Assembly (NCBI GenBank): GCA_963763135.1
Contig: CAVXNJ010000012.1
Coordinates: 372,001-436,000 of the forward strand
From: JANMZO01 sp963763135
Lineage (GTDB): Bacteria; Actinomycetota; Acidimicrobiia; Acidimicrobiales; JANYDT01
Direction of reading: 5' to 3'
Length of the DNA stretch: 64,000 bases
Numbering within the stretch: the stretch's first letter is position 1; every line of letters begins with the position of its first letter. The notes under the pieces were generated by a model. The model had not been told where the DNA came from, searched no databases, and was given only the letters and a program-made list of their open reading frames with translations. The position numbers and the translations under genes are program-made. Below, piece by piece: positions 16,537 to 26,151 of this stretch.

Positions 16537-17420
16537 GCTTCGGCGTCGAAGGCGTGAGCAAGGACTTCGGCGAAATCCGGGCGCTGCGTGGGGTCGACCT
16601 CGTGGTCCCGTCGGGCTCGGTGGTCGCAATCGTCGGAGGTGACGGCGCCGGCAAGACAACCCTGCTGCGTTGCCTCGTCGGCCGAATCGCCCCCTCAGCC
16701 GGTCACGTGCGTCGGCCGGCACACCATGACATTGGGTACATGCCGTCCACTTCGGGCACCTGGCGGGAGTTGACGGTAAACGAGAACATCGACTTTGTCG
16801 CCGCTGCGTTCTCCATGTCCCCGTCGCACCGGGATCGGCGTCGCGACGACCTACTGGGTCGGGCGGGTTTAGCGGAGGCATCGGAGCGCCTCGCCCGCAA
16901 TCTCTCGGGCGGGATGCGGCAGAAACTCGGGTTCGTTCTGGCGATGCTGCATGAGCCGCAACTGCTGGTCCTCGATGAACCATCGACGGGGGTTGACCCG
17001 GTGAGCCGGGTCGAGCTGTGGCGCCTGGTGGCCGAGGCCGCGGCGTCAGGTACGGCGGTCGCGATGGCCACGACGTACCTCGACGAAGCAGAACGGGCCT
17101 CACTGGTGACGATCCTCGACCGGGGCCGGACGATCGCAAGCGGCGCAGCGACGACCTCACGAACTCGATGCCCGGCTACATCACCGCGACCGAGCGACCG
17201 TCGAGACCCGGAACGTTCGTGGCGCCGCAGGCGTTCGATACGAGAGTGGCACCCGGACACCGACGGAACACCGTCCCCAGACCCGGACCCGACGGACCCG
17301 GACCCGACGAACCCGGATCTGCGGTTGTCACCGGCGGACCTCGACTTTGAGGACGTCGTAATTGCGCAACTGCTGTACCACCGCGACCGCGACCGCCTCG
17401 ACTCGACCGGTGCGTCGTGA
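16533..17420 (+). CDS. ABC transporter ATP-binding protein, with an internal compensated frameshift
   Basis: This is the first of two ATPases of the ABC-2 exporter. Walker A is GGDGAGKTT (about residue 38), the signature is LSGGMRQKLG (about residue 128) and Walker B is LLVLDEPSTGVDP. Downstream of residue 204 (nt 17145) the protein makes little sense until about residue 225 (nt 17205). The +1 frame over exactly that stretch encodes SDDLTNSMPGYITATERPS, which continues the family pattern; the original frame then resumes with SWRRRRSIREWHPD. One lost and one gained base would explain this. A ProAsp-rich linker (PDPDPTDPDPTNPD) follows. The stop overlaps the next start by 4 bp (GTGA). Confidence 0.85.
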   Translation: MSFGVEGVSKDFGEIRALRGVDLVVPSGSVVAIVGGDGAGKTTLLRCLVGRIAPSAGHVRRPAHHDIGYMPSTSGTWRELTVNENIDFVAAAFSMSPSHRDRRRDDLLGRAGLAEASERLARNLSGGMRQKLGFVLAMLHEPQLLVLDEPSTGVDPVSRVELWRLVAEAAASGTAVAMATTYLDEAERASLVTILDRGRTIASGAATTSRTRCPATSPRPSDRRDPERSWRRRRSIREWHPDTDGTPSPDPDPTDPDPTNPDLRLSPADLDFEDVVIAQLLYHRDRDRLDSTGAS

Positions 17421-18289
17421 CGAGCGCAGCGCATCCGCCCCCGCTGCTGGCCGCGATCGACGTCATGCGCCGGTTCGATGACGTCACCGCAGTCGATCGG
17501 GTCTCGTTGACCGTCGGTCCGGGTGAGATCGTCGGGCTGCTCGGGGCGAACGGCGCAGGCAAGACGACCCTGATCCGGATGATGCTCGGTCTGGTGGGCA
17601 CGTCGGAAGGTCAAGTCACGATGTTCGGGACCACACCATCTCGAACGACGCGGCGTCGTCTGGGATATGTCCCGCAGGGGCTCGGCCTTTACCTCGACAT
17701 GACCGTCGGTGAGAACGTCGCATTTCAGGCCGCCGCATTCGGGGTGGCGCCGACCGATATCGCACTGACCGACGAACTACGGGCGATGACGCATCGCCTC
17801 GTGGGGTCGATCGGTCTGGGGCGTCAACGTCAGCTCGCGTTCGCGTGCGCGCTCGGTCACCATCCGGAGGTCGTCGTGCTCGACGAACCGACCTCGGGGG
17901 TCGATGCGCTGGCCAGAGCCCGACTATGGGATGCGATCCGTTCCGAAGCGAGTCGAAACGTCGGGGTGCTGGTGACGACCCACTACATGGAAGAAGCGCA
18001 GCAGTGTGACCGTCTCGTCCTGATGGCAAACGGCAGAGTTGCTGCGCACGGCACCGTCGAGGACATCGTCGCCGGTCGCACGGTCATCGAGGTCACCGCC
18101 GGCTCCTGGGCCGACGCGTTCACGTCGCTGAGCGACGCCGGTTTTCACCTCACGCTCGCCGGCCGACGACTGCGGGTTGCGTCGACCGACGAGCCCGGAG
18201 TCCGCCGCACGCTCCAAGAATCTGGTCTAGTCGCCGAGGTGCGCATCGTGTCCGCATCGCTCGAGGAAGCGATGGTCGCCGGACGATGA
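17417..18289 (+). CDS. ABC transporter ATP-binding protein
   Basis: This is the second ATPase of the operon, 290 residues from a GTG start overlapping the previous stop. Walker A is GANGAGKTT, Walker B is VVVLDEPTSGVD, and the switch His is in VLVTTHYMEEAQQCD. The signature is the divergent SIGLGRQRQLAFACAL, similar to the LPLG-type signature of the second nucleotide-binding half of YbhF exporters. In YbhF the two ATPase domains are fused; here they are separate proteins that presumably pair asymmetrically. The C-terminal domain (AGSWADAFTSLSDAGF onward) looks regulatory. No HlyD-like partner gene is adjacent, as expected without an outer membrane. Confidence 0.88.
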   Translation: MTSAAHPPPLLAAIDVMRRFDDVTAVDRVSLTVGPGEIVGLLGANGAGKTTLIRMMLGLVGTSEGQVTMFGTTPSRTTRRRLGYVPQGLGLYLDMTVGENVAFQAAAFGVAPTDIALTDELRAMTHRLVGSIGLGRQRQLAFACALGHHPEVVVLDEPTSGVDALARARLWDAIRSEASRNVGVLVTTHYMEEAQQCDRLVLMANGRVAAHGTVEDIVAGRTVIEVTAGSWADAFTSLSDAGFHLTLAGRRLRVASTDEPGVRRTLQESGLVAEVRIVSASLEEAMVAGR

Positions 18290-18321
18290 GCCGTGCTCCA
18301 CAGATCACCCCGATGAGACCG

Positions 18322-18390
18322 TGTGTCACCCGGATTGCGACCGGTGTGTCGCCCGGATCGCGACCGGTGTGTCGCCCCGCTTGCGACTGT
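18322..18390. repeat. Three tandem 23-bp repeats
   Basis: Three units with the pattern TGTGTCRCCCGGATYGCGAC start at 18322, 18345 and 18368; the third is the most diverged. They fill the gap between the ABC operon and the aminopeptidase gene, ending 44 bp before its GTG start. Confidence 0.85.
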
Positions 18391-18433
18391 CGAGCGCGCA
18401 ACGAAGCTGCGGCAGCACTCGTAGACTCGGCGG

Positions 18434-20977
18434 GTGACCCAAACGCCGGCGAATCCGTACCGTCTCCCACGCACCGCGCTCCCCACCCGCTACGACCTCA
18501 CCTTGAGTCCCGACCTGCGCAAGCGTGACTTCGTCGGATCGGTCGCCATCGCGATCACGGTCAGCGAACCGTTGGCCACCGTCGTCTGCAACGCCGCCGA
18601 CCTGGAGATCGTCAAAGCCTGGGTGATCGACGCCAACGGGATCCGCATGGATGCGACCCCCAGCCTCGACGCCGAGTTCGAGCGGGTCAGCTTCGCCTTG
18701 GAACGGACCCTTCGTCCCGGAACCGCGACGCTTCACATCCAATTCAGCGGAAAGCTCAACGACAAGCTCGTCGGCTTCTATGCGAGCACCTACGCGGCGG
18801 CCGACGGTTCGACCAAGGTCATCGCCACAACCCAGATGGAAGCGACCGACGCCCGCCGGGCGTTCCCGTGCTGGGACGAGCCCGATTGCAAGGCCGTCTT
18901 CGGCGTGACGCTCGTTGTGGAAGACGGGCTGATGGCCGTCTCGAACATGCACGAGGTCAGCGCATCCGTGCTGTCCACCGGAAAGCGCAGCGTTCGCTTC
19001 GCCGACACGCCGGTGATGTCGACGTACCTCGTGGCGTTCGTCGTCGGCGAACTCGAAGCGACCCCGCCGGTCGACGTCGACGGCGTGCCGCTCCGGGTGA
19101 TCGCCCGTCCGGGAACGCTCCACCAGGCCGAGTTCGCCCTCGAAGCCGGGGCCTTCGCGCTCCGCTACTTCCAGCAGTGGTACGGCATTCCGTATCCGGG
19201 TTCCAAGCTCGATCTCATCGCCACGCCCGACTTTGCGTTCGGGGCGATGGAGAATCTCGGCGCCGTCACCTTCCGGGAGACACTTCTGCTGATCGACCAG
19301 AAGCTCGCGTCGAAGTCCGACCTGCAGACCGCGGCCGACGTCATCTCCCACGAGATCGCGCACATGTGGTTCGGCGATCTCGTCACGATGCTGTGGTGGA
19401 ACGGCCTGTGGCTGAACGAGGCGTTCGCCACGTTCGCCGAGATCTCCTGCTCCGCCAAGTTCCGACCGGAGTGGGACCGCTGGACTTCGTTCTCGCGCTA
19501 CCGCTCGATGGCCCAGGACGTCGACGCGTTGCTGGCAACCCGCCCGATTGAATTCCCCGTGATCTCGCCGACCGACGCCGAGGGGATGTTCGATGTGCTC
19601 ACCTACGAAAAGGGTGCGTCCGTCGTCCGCATGCTCGAGCAGTACCTGGGCGAGGAACGGTTCCGCGACGGTGTCCGCGAATACCTACGTCTACATAGCT
19701 TCGCCAACGCGGAGACCACCGACCTATGGGATGCGATCGAGGCGGTGACGAAGGAACCGGTCCGAACCACGATGGACGGCTGGATTCTGCAGGGCGGATA
19801 CCCGGTGGTCAATGCCGCCCTGGAGGGCACGACCCTCACCCTCACCCAGAAGCCGTTCACCTATCTCCCCCAGACCGCGACGCCCACGTGGCAGGTCCCG
19901 GTGCTGTACCGCACCACTGCCGCTGACAGCACCGACGCCACCCAGCGCGTTCTCCTCGGAGCCGAACCGGTATCGATCGAGGTTCCGGCCGGAACGACCA
20001 CCGTGGTGGTGAACAGCGGGGGCCACGGTTTCTACCGGTCCTCCTACGATGAAACGCTCATGACGAGCCTTCGGGCGGCGGTCACCGAGCTGTCGGCCGC
20101 CGAGCGCTTTCAGATCGTCTCCGACTTCTGGGCCAACGTGATGGCCGGCAACGCCACCCCCGACGAGTTTCTGGCACTCGCCGAATCGTTCGGAGCGGAG
20201 CGCGACCCAAACGTATGGGCACAGATCGTCGCCGGTCTGCGAACCCTGGTGTACTTCTCACCCGCCGACCGGGCCGACGCCATCCGGGGCCGGGTCCGCA
20301 ACCTGCTCGGACCGGCCGCCGCCGAGCTGGGATGGAAGCCAACCTCCGCGGAAGATCCCCAGACCAAGGAGCTACGCGGGCAACTCCTAAGCGCGCTTGG
20401 CATCATGGCGGCCGACCCCGACGTAGCCCTCGCGGCCAACGCTCAGTTGAGCAGTGTGCTTTCACACGACTCCAGCGTCGACCCCGACGTCGCTCCTGCG
20501 ATCATCTCGATCGGGGCCCACACCGGCGACGCGCTCCGTTACGACGAGTACGTGCAGGCCTTCGCCAACGCCTCGACCCCGCAGGAACAGCGTCGTTACC
20601 TGTTCGGCCGCGGCATGTTCCTCGACCCCGAGCTTGTCGACCGCACGCTGGGAGCCTGCCTCACCGACGAGGTTCGCACGCAGGACGCTCCCTACCTCCT
20701 CGGGCAGATGGTCGGGCACCCGGTCATCGGACCGGCCGCCTGGAACTTCGTGGAGAACAACTGGGACAAGATCGTCGAACGGTTCCCCAGCAACTCGCTT
20801 CCCCGACTTGTGGAGGGCATCGTGACCCTCGTCGAACCCGCCTCGGCGGCCCGATCTGCGGCCTTCTTCACGACCGGAAAGGGCCAGGCACTGGCGGCGA
20901 GCAGCAAGACCGTCGTTCAGCATCTCGAACGTCAACAGGTCAACTGTGCCCTGCGTGACCGGTTGGCGACGCTGTAA
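18434..20977 (+). CDS. pepN: Aminopeptidase N (M1 family zinc metallopeptidase)
   Basis: This 847-residue cytosolic enzyme removes N-terminal residues from peptides. The exopeptidase motif FGAMEN lies near residue 268. The zinc site HEIAHMWFGD with downstream NEAF (HExxH-x18-E) lies around residues 306-329, and the transition-state Tyr region is in LTYEKGASVVRML. The C-terminal half is an ERAP1-like helical domain, as in actinobacterial PepN (usual length about 850). The GTG at 18434 is the first start and gives the expected N terminus. Gene order suggests it is a monocistronic housekeeping gene, with the damaged GNAT gene 27 bp downstream. Confidence 0.95.
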   Translation: MTQTPANPYRLPRTALPTRYDLTLSPDLRKRDFVGSVAIAITVSEPLATVVCNAADLEIVKAWVIDANGIRMDATPSLDAEFERVSFALERTLRPGTATLHIQFSGKLNDKLVGFYASTYAAADGSTKVIATTQMEATDARRAFPCWDEPDCKAVFGVTLVVEDGLMAVSNMHEVSASVLSTGKRSVRFADTPVMSTYLVAFVVGELEATPPVDVDGVPLRVIARPGTLHQAEFALEAGAFALRYFQQWYGIPYPGSKLDLIATPDFAFGAMENLGAVTFRETLLLIDQKLASKSDLQTAADVISHEIAHMWFGDLVTMLWWNGLWLNEAFATFAEISCSAKFRPEWDRWTSFSRYRSMAQDVDALLATRPIEFPVISPTDAEGMFDVLTYEKGASVVRMLEQYLGEERFRDGVREYLRLHSFANAETTDLWDAIEAVTKEPVRTTMDGWILQGGYPVVNAALEGTTLTLTQKPFTYLPQTATPTWQVPVLYRTTAADSTDATQRVLLGAEPVSIEVPAGTTTVVVNSGGHGFYRSSYDETLMTSLRAAVTELSAAERFQIVSDFWANVMAGNATPDEFLALAESFGAERDPNVWAQIVAGLRTLVYFSPADRADAIRGRVRNLLGPAAAELGWKPTSAEDPQTKELRGQLLSALGIMAADPDVALAANAQLSSVLSHDSSVDPDVAPAIISIGAHTGDALRYDEYVQAFANASTPQEQRRYLFGRGMFLDPELVDRTLGACLTDEVRTQDAPYLLGQMVGHPVIGPAAWNFVENNWDKIVERFPSNSLPRLVEGIVTLVEPASAARSAAFFTTGKGQALAASSKTVVQHLERQQVNCALRDRLATL

Positions 20978-21004
20978 CCATCGATTGCGGTTCAGAGGTT
21001 GATC

Positions 21005-21464
21005 GTGCCACTCGTCATCGCCCTCGACGATCCCCGCACCGACGACATTCGGTCGCTGCTCGCTGCGCATCTGCAACTGATGCGTGACACGAGCCCACCC
21101 GAAGATGTCCATGCGTTGGACATCGATGGGCTTCTCGCTCCGGAGATCTCGTTCTTCAGTGGGCGCGACGACGGACAGTTGCTCGCGGTCGGGGCCCTCA
21201 AGCACCTTGATTCGGCGCACGCCGAACTGAAGTCGATGCACACCGCAGCCGCGGCACGGGCGCGGGCTCGGGCGTTCGATGCTGGAGTTCCTCATCTCAC
21301 TCGCCCGCGACAGGAGTTACGCCCGTCTCAGCCTCGAAACTGGGACGATGGAGGAGTTCGCCCCGGCCCGCGCCCTGTACGCAAGCGTGGGTTTCCGGCC
21401 CTGTCCGCCGTTCGGGAACTACCCCGACAGCCCCAACAGCGTCTGCATGACCATGCCGCTGTGA
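21005..21464 (+). pseudogene. GNAT family N-acetyltransferase, single frameshift
   Basis: Two frames together encode one GNAT protein of about 150 residues. The first part, from a GTG at 21005 with AGAGG six bases upstream, reads MPLVIALDDPRTDDIRSLL to LKSMHTAAAAR. The acetyl-CoA loop RGLGRSMLEFLISLARDR is in the +1 frame from about 21261, followed by LYASVGFRPCPPFGNYP and a stop at 21464. A single extra G in the G-run near 21257-21260 would explain it. The second part keeps all the expected motif residues, so the lesion is either very recent or a sequence error. The substrate is not predictable. Confidence 0.75.
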
Positions 21465-21677
21465 TGCGTGGCGACCCCGGCAGGCCAGAACCGACGACGG
21501 CAGACAGGTCGGACAGGTAACGACCACGATCAAACACGACGGAGAGTGACCACTTCCGCACCTCCGAGGGTCAATTCCTAACGGTGTGACCTAGTTTTGC
21601 CGATATCAGGTGTGCCAGGGGTCGCACCGTAGGGTTTAACCGACGCACGACCTGACTTGTTACATTGGACCAGCGCT

Positions 21678-22205
21678 ATGAGCCCAAACACCGTCACCCG
21701 AGTGGACCGCACTTTTGGGTTCGTAGACATCTCGGGCTTTACCACGTTCATCGACACGCACGGCGACGCGGCCGCGGTCATCGCGCTTGCTGATTTCCGA
21801 CTCGTCGTCCGGGAGCTCGCGAGCTACCACGGCGTGCGCGTCGACAAGTGGCTCGGCGACGGTGCCATGTTCGTGTGCGTCGACACCGCGCCGGTGGTGC
21901 AGGCGGTCCTCGATATCGCGGCCCGGCTGGAAACCATGGAGTTCCCCCTGCAGCTGCGCGCCGGTGTTGCGTCGGGCATGGTGATCCTGTTCGAAGCCGA
22001 CGATTACATCGGCATGCCGGTGAACCTGGCCAGTCGACTGTGCAACGACGCCAATGCCGGGCAGACGCTCGTGACCAAAGACGTTGCCGCCGTGCTCGGA
22101 GCCGACGTCGACAAGGTCGACATCGGCATGATCGACGTGCGTGGACTTGCCGATCGCGTGCAGGTCATGTCGGTCTCCCGGGCCGAAGCGACCGTCGCCG
22201 GCTGA
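21678..22205 (+). CDS. Class III adenylate cyclase, single catalytic domain
   Basis: This 175-residue protein is essentially a bare class III cyclase catalytic domain. All key residues are present: metal-binding Asp17 (FVDISGF) and Asp61 (LGDGAMF), adenine-specifying Lys57 (VDKWLGDG) and Asp109 (DDYIGMPVN), and transition-state Asn116 and Arg120 (VNLASRL). The Lys/Asp pair predicts ATP rather than GTP as substrate. No transmembrane or sensor domain is attached, so it should be a soluble homodimer. ATG 21678 is preferred over a TTG 21 bp upstream. A TTACAT sequence about 15 bp before the ATG could be a -10 box of a nearly leaderless mRNA. Confidence 0.88.
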   Translation: MSPNTVTRVDRTFGFVDISGFTTFIDTHGDAAAVIALADFRLVVRELASYHGVRVDKWLGDGAMFVCVDTAPVVQAVLDIAARLETMEFPLQLRAGVASGMVILFEADDYIGMPVNLASRLCNDANAGQTLVTKDVAAVLGADVDKVDIGMIDVRGLADRVQVMSVSRAEATVAG

Positions 22206-22258
22206 ACGGTCTGCGCCCACGGGTGTCTGGCGGGCAGACGTGCAGGTCGGTCGTTTGT

Positions 22259-22296
22259 GTCCACGCTTTTACATCTATCTGGTGCAAAACGTGGAC
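22259..22296. terminator. Inverted repeat between convergent genes, possible bidirectional terminator
   Basis: GTCCACGCTTTT (22259-22270) pairs with AAAACGTGGAC (22286-22296) with one bulged base. It lies between the ends of the convergent cyclase and ABC exporter genes. The stem has A/T ends on both sides but no clean U-tract, so terminator function is inferred mainly from position. Confidence 0.4.
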
Positions 22297-22310
22297 ATGA
22301 AGGTCGGCCT

Positions 22311-25300
22311 TCAACGCGCGACGGCGGCCCAGAGCGCGCCGTAGGTGCCGCCGAGGGCGACAAGGGCGTCGTGGGTACCGCTTTCCACGATTCGACCATG
22401 TTCCATGACAACGATGCGGTCGGCGCGGCGGGCGGTGTCGAGGCGGTGCGCGATCAGGATGGTCGTACGGTTCCCGGCGAGGAGACCCATCGCGGCCTGA
22501 ACGCGGGCTTCGGTGGCGAGGTCGAGGTTGGCGGTCGCTTCGTCGAGGAGCAGCACCTGAGGGTCGACGAGCGCCGCCCGGGCGAGCGCGATCAGCTGAC
22601 GTTGGCCGGTCGAGAGCGATCGGCCGCGACCCGTCACCATCGTTTCGTAACCGTCGGGCAGCGCGTCGACCACGAGATGTGCGCCGACCAGTTGCGCGGC
22701 TTCCTCGATCTCGGTCATCGACGCGTCGGGGCGACCGTACGCGATGTTCTCGGCGAGCGTGCCGGAGAACAGCACCGGCTCCTGTGGGACCAGGCCGAGG
22801 CGCGAACGCCATGCGCGCGATATCAACTGTCGCAAGGTCAATGCCATCGACCCGCACGACGCCGCTCGTGGGGTCGTAGAAGCGCGGGACGAGCTTGAGC
22901 ATCGTCGACTTGCCGGCACCGGTGGTGCCAACGAGCGCGACCGTCTCGCCCGGTTCGATCAGAAGGTCAACCTCGCTGATCGCGTTGACCGACCCACCGC
23001 GATAACGGAACGACACGTTGTCGAAGTGGAGCGCCACGCCACGGGACCGGGAAGACCGCGACGGAAGTGACACGGGGTTGACGGCCACAGGAGTCGTGGT
23101 GGTCTCGTCGAGAAGGCCCCGGATCTTGTCGGTGGCGGCGTCGGCCTGCTGCCAGGCATCGAGCACGACCGTGAGCTGTTGAATAGGCGCAAACAGCTGC
23201 GTGAGGTACAGCACAAACGCCAGCAACGCTCCGGTCGACAAGGCACCGCTGTGCACGTAGTGGGAACCCACCCACAGGACCGCTGCGGTCGACAGCACGC
23301 CGAGCGCTTCGGCGATGGGAAAGTACAGCGATGCCGCGCGTTGGGCACCGAGGCGGGCCAGCCGGTGCTCGGCCACGATCTCGGCGAACGAGGTGGCGCC
23401 TTCGTCTTCCCGGGCGAAGGACTGCACGACCCGCGATCCGGTGAAGCCCTCGGCGAAGCGGGCATTGACGGCGGCGACCTTGTCGCGCACGGCTTCGTAG
23501 GCCTTCGACGACGCAATCCGAAACCACCACGTGGCCGCGATGAGAAACGGGAAGGAAGCGAGTGCCACCAGGCCCAGCTGCACGTTCTCGACGAGCAGGT
23601 ACGCGCCGACACCGACGAGGGTCAGCACGTTGAGTAGAAGACTCACGACGCCCGTCTGCACGAAGTTGGCGAGGGAGTCCACGTCGCCGGTGACGCGGGT
23701 GAGGATGCGGCCGGAAAGTTCCTTCTCGTAGAACTCCAGACCCAGCCGTTGGATGTGGGCGAAGATTCGAAGGCGAAGCTGATAGAGCAAACGCTCGCCC
23801 GCTTTTCCGACCACGATCGCGGAGACACGAACGACGATGAGATCGAGGATCGTGACGAGCAGAAACAGCACGACCGCGATATTCAGCGCGCGTAGGGATT
23901 TGCCGTTGACGCCGCGATTGATCCCGTGAGCGATCAACGCCGGACCGGCCATGCTCAACAGTGCATCGGCCGCGACGGTGGCGAAGCCCAGTTGGATCAG
24001 ACGCTTCTGGGGTTTGAGCGAGCGGGTCAGCGTGAAGTCGTCGTTCTCGGCGACGGCCTTGGCTATTGCGTCATCGGGAGCCGCTGGAGGCGTGTCGCGT
24101 ACCGGCGGGAGCAGGGCCATCCGGGCGACCGTCGCCGGGAGCGGAGCAAAGCCGAACGCACCACCGCCACCTCCGACCCCGCCCGGCCGACCCATGCCAC
24201 CCCGGGCCAGGGCGGTCGTGGGGCTCTGCGGTGTGCCGTTGAAGATCGGGATCGGGCCCTCGGCGCCGGCGCCGGTGGCCGCATTGACTCGAACCGCGTG
24301 GGTTGCCGCGAGCGCAATGCGGCGATCGGCCTCGGCTGACACCACACCGAGCGCGACCGCCGATGCCAGCGCTTCTTCAGTTGCGGTGGCATCCATCATC
24401 AACGCCCGGTAGGGATTGCACCGCTCGATCAACTCAGCGTGGGTACCGTCGTCGATGACCCGACCCTGATCGAACACCACCACCCGACTGGCCAGGGCAA
24501 TCGTCGACGGTCGGTTCGCGATGAGAACGGTCGTGCGCTCCGCCGCGCTGGAGCGGAGGGCCTCGAACACGGCTGCTTCGGTTCGCACATCGAGCGCACT
24601 GGTCGCGTCGTCGAGGATCAGCACGCTCGGGTTGGCCAGCAGGGCTCGGGCCAGACACACGCGTTGGCGCTGGCCGCCCGACAGACTGAGGCCCTGTTCG
24701 CCCACAATCGTGTCAAACCCTTCGGGCAACGCTTCGATGAACCCGAGGGCCTGCGCGGCGATCGCGGCGTCGCGGACCTGCGCATCGGTCGGATGATCGG
24801 CCCCGAAGGCGATGTTGTCGCGGACGCTGATCGAGAACAGCTGAGCTTCGTCGAACACCATCCCGACATTGCGACGGAGCGACGCCATCGTAAGCGCACG
24901 TACATCTACGCCATCAAGCTGCACCGAGCCCGAGACCGGGTCGAGGAATCGAGCGAAGCCGAGGGCCAACGACGACTTCCCCGAACCCGACGTGCCGACG
25001 AACGCGACGGTCTCCCCCGGTTGGATCTCCAGCGTCACGTCGGTGAGGATGGGTTCCCCGGTGCCGTAGGCGAACGAGGCGTGATCGACGGTAAGCCGGC
25101 CGGTGACGTGGGTGACGGGCTTGGCGTCGGGAGCATCGACGATGCGCGACTTCAGGTCGAGCGTCTCGAAGACCCGCTCCGCCCCGGCGCGGGCCGATTG
25201 GAACAGCGCGACGATGAGCGCCGTCGTTCGGATAGGGGCGACAAGCTGGCCGAAGTACGAGGCAAACGCGAGGAACGTGCCGGTGCTGATCGAGCCGTTC

Positions 25301-26151
25301 AGCACCATGCGACCTCCGACCGCCAGCAGGGCCACCACGCCGAACGAGGGGATGATCTGCAGGGCGGGCGCGTACTTCGCACTGATGCGTACGTTGCGCA
25401 TGCGGCTGCCGTAGAGCACCCGGGCGGCCTGTTCGAAGCGTCGGAGCTCCTGGCCTTCCTGCCCGAATCCTTTGACCACCCGAACCCCACCGATGGCCTC
25501 ATCGGCGATCGCACTCACTTCCGCCTGACGCTGTTGGGCATCGAGCGCAGAGGGGTAGGCCCACTTCCGTAGTTGGTAGCCAACGGCCACGAACGCCGGA
25601 ACCAGGAGCAGAACAATGACGAGCAGTTTCGGCGACAGGAACGCCATCGCGACGAGCGACAGCACCAGCTGCACGATGTTGCCGGTCAGGAACGGAAGAA
25701 ACGCGAGAAGCTGGGCGATCATGCCGACGTCGGCGTTGCTGCGACTCACGATCTGACCCTGGGACAGCGAATCGTGCGTGACGATATCAAGGCGCTGAAG
25801 ATGGTTCTGCACGCGCTTGCGCAGCAGAGCTTCGGTGTTGATGCTCAGTCGGCCGCCGAACCACCGACGCCCGAATGTCGTAAGCGCGCGGAACATTCCG
25901 ATCGCGGCCAGGACACCAACCCACAACCCCAGTGAACCGTCGTTGCGACCGATCGAATGGTCCACGATCCGACGAACGATGAGTGGTGTGGCCACGACCG
26001 CCGAGTTACCGAGGAGGCTCGATGCGAGGGCGACGACGCCGTCGCCCAGATGGGGTCGGATCAGCCGGGTGAGTCGCCGAATCCAACCGGTCGGCTCCGG
26101 GCTCACCTCGAGGCTCACTTCGGGGCTCGCCAGAGGAGCAGGCTCGGGCAT
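22311..26151 (-). CDS. Single-chain tandem ABC exporter (TMD-NBD-TMD-NBD), one frameshift near the 3' end
   Basis: Two complete half-exporters are fused in about 1,280 residues. In order they are TMD1 (about 30-320), NBD1 (about 340-580), a Gly-rich linker (GMGRPGGVGGGGGAFG), TMD2 (about 690-1000) and NBD2. NBD1 has Walker A GTSGSGKSS and LSLSGGQRQR, but its Walker B is LILDDATSALD (catalytic Glu to Asp) and its switch reads IANRPST (His to Asn). NBD2 has LLLDEATANLD and IAHRLDT intact but a changed signature, LSTGQ. At 22813-22819, inside a GC dinucleotide run, the frame breaks. The rest of NBD2 (AWRSRLGLVPQEP onward) is in another frame and stops at 22311. An extra GC pair would restore it. 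The start abuts the murD stop directly (TAG-ATG). The substrate is unknown. Confidence 0.85.

Noticed and set aside
15781..17160. 459-residue open frame on the minus strand
   Set aside because: It is antisense to the ABC-2 permease and ATPase genes, which have clear family motifs.
24439..25572. 377-residue open frame on the plus strand
   Set aside because: It is antisense to the ABC exporter, with shadow composition and no motif.
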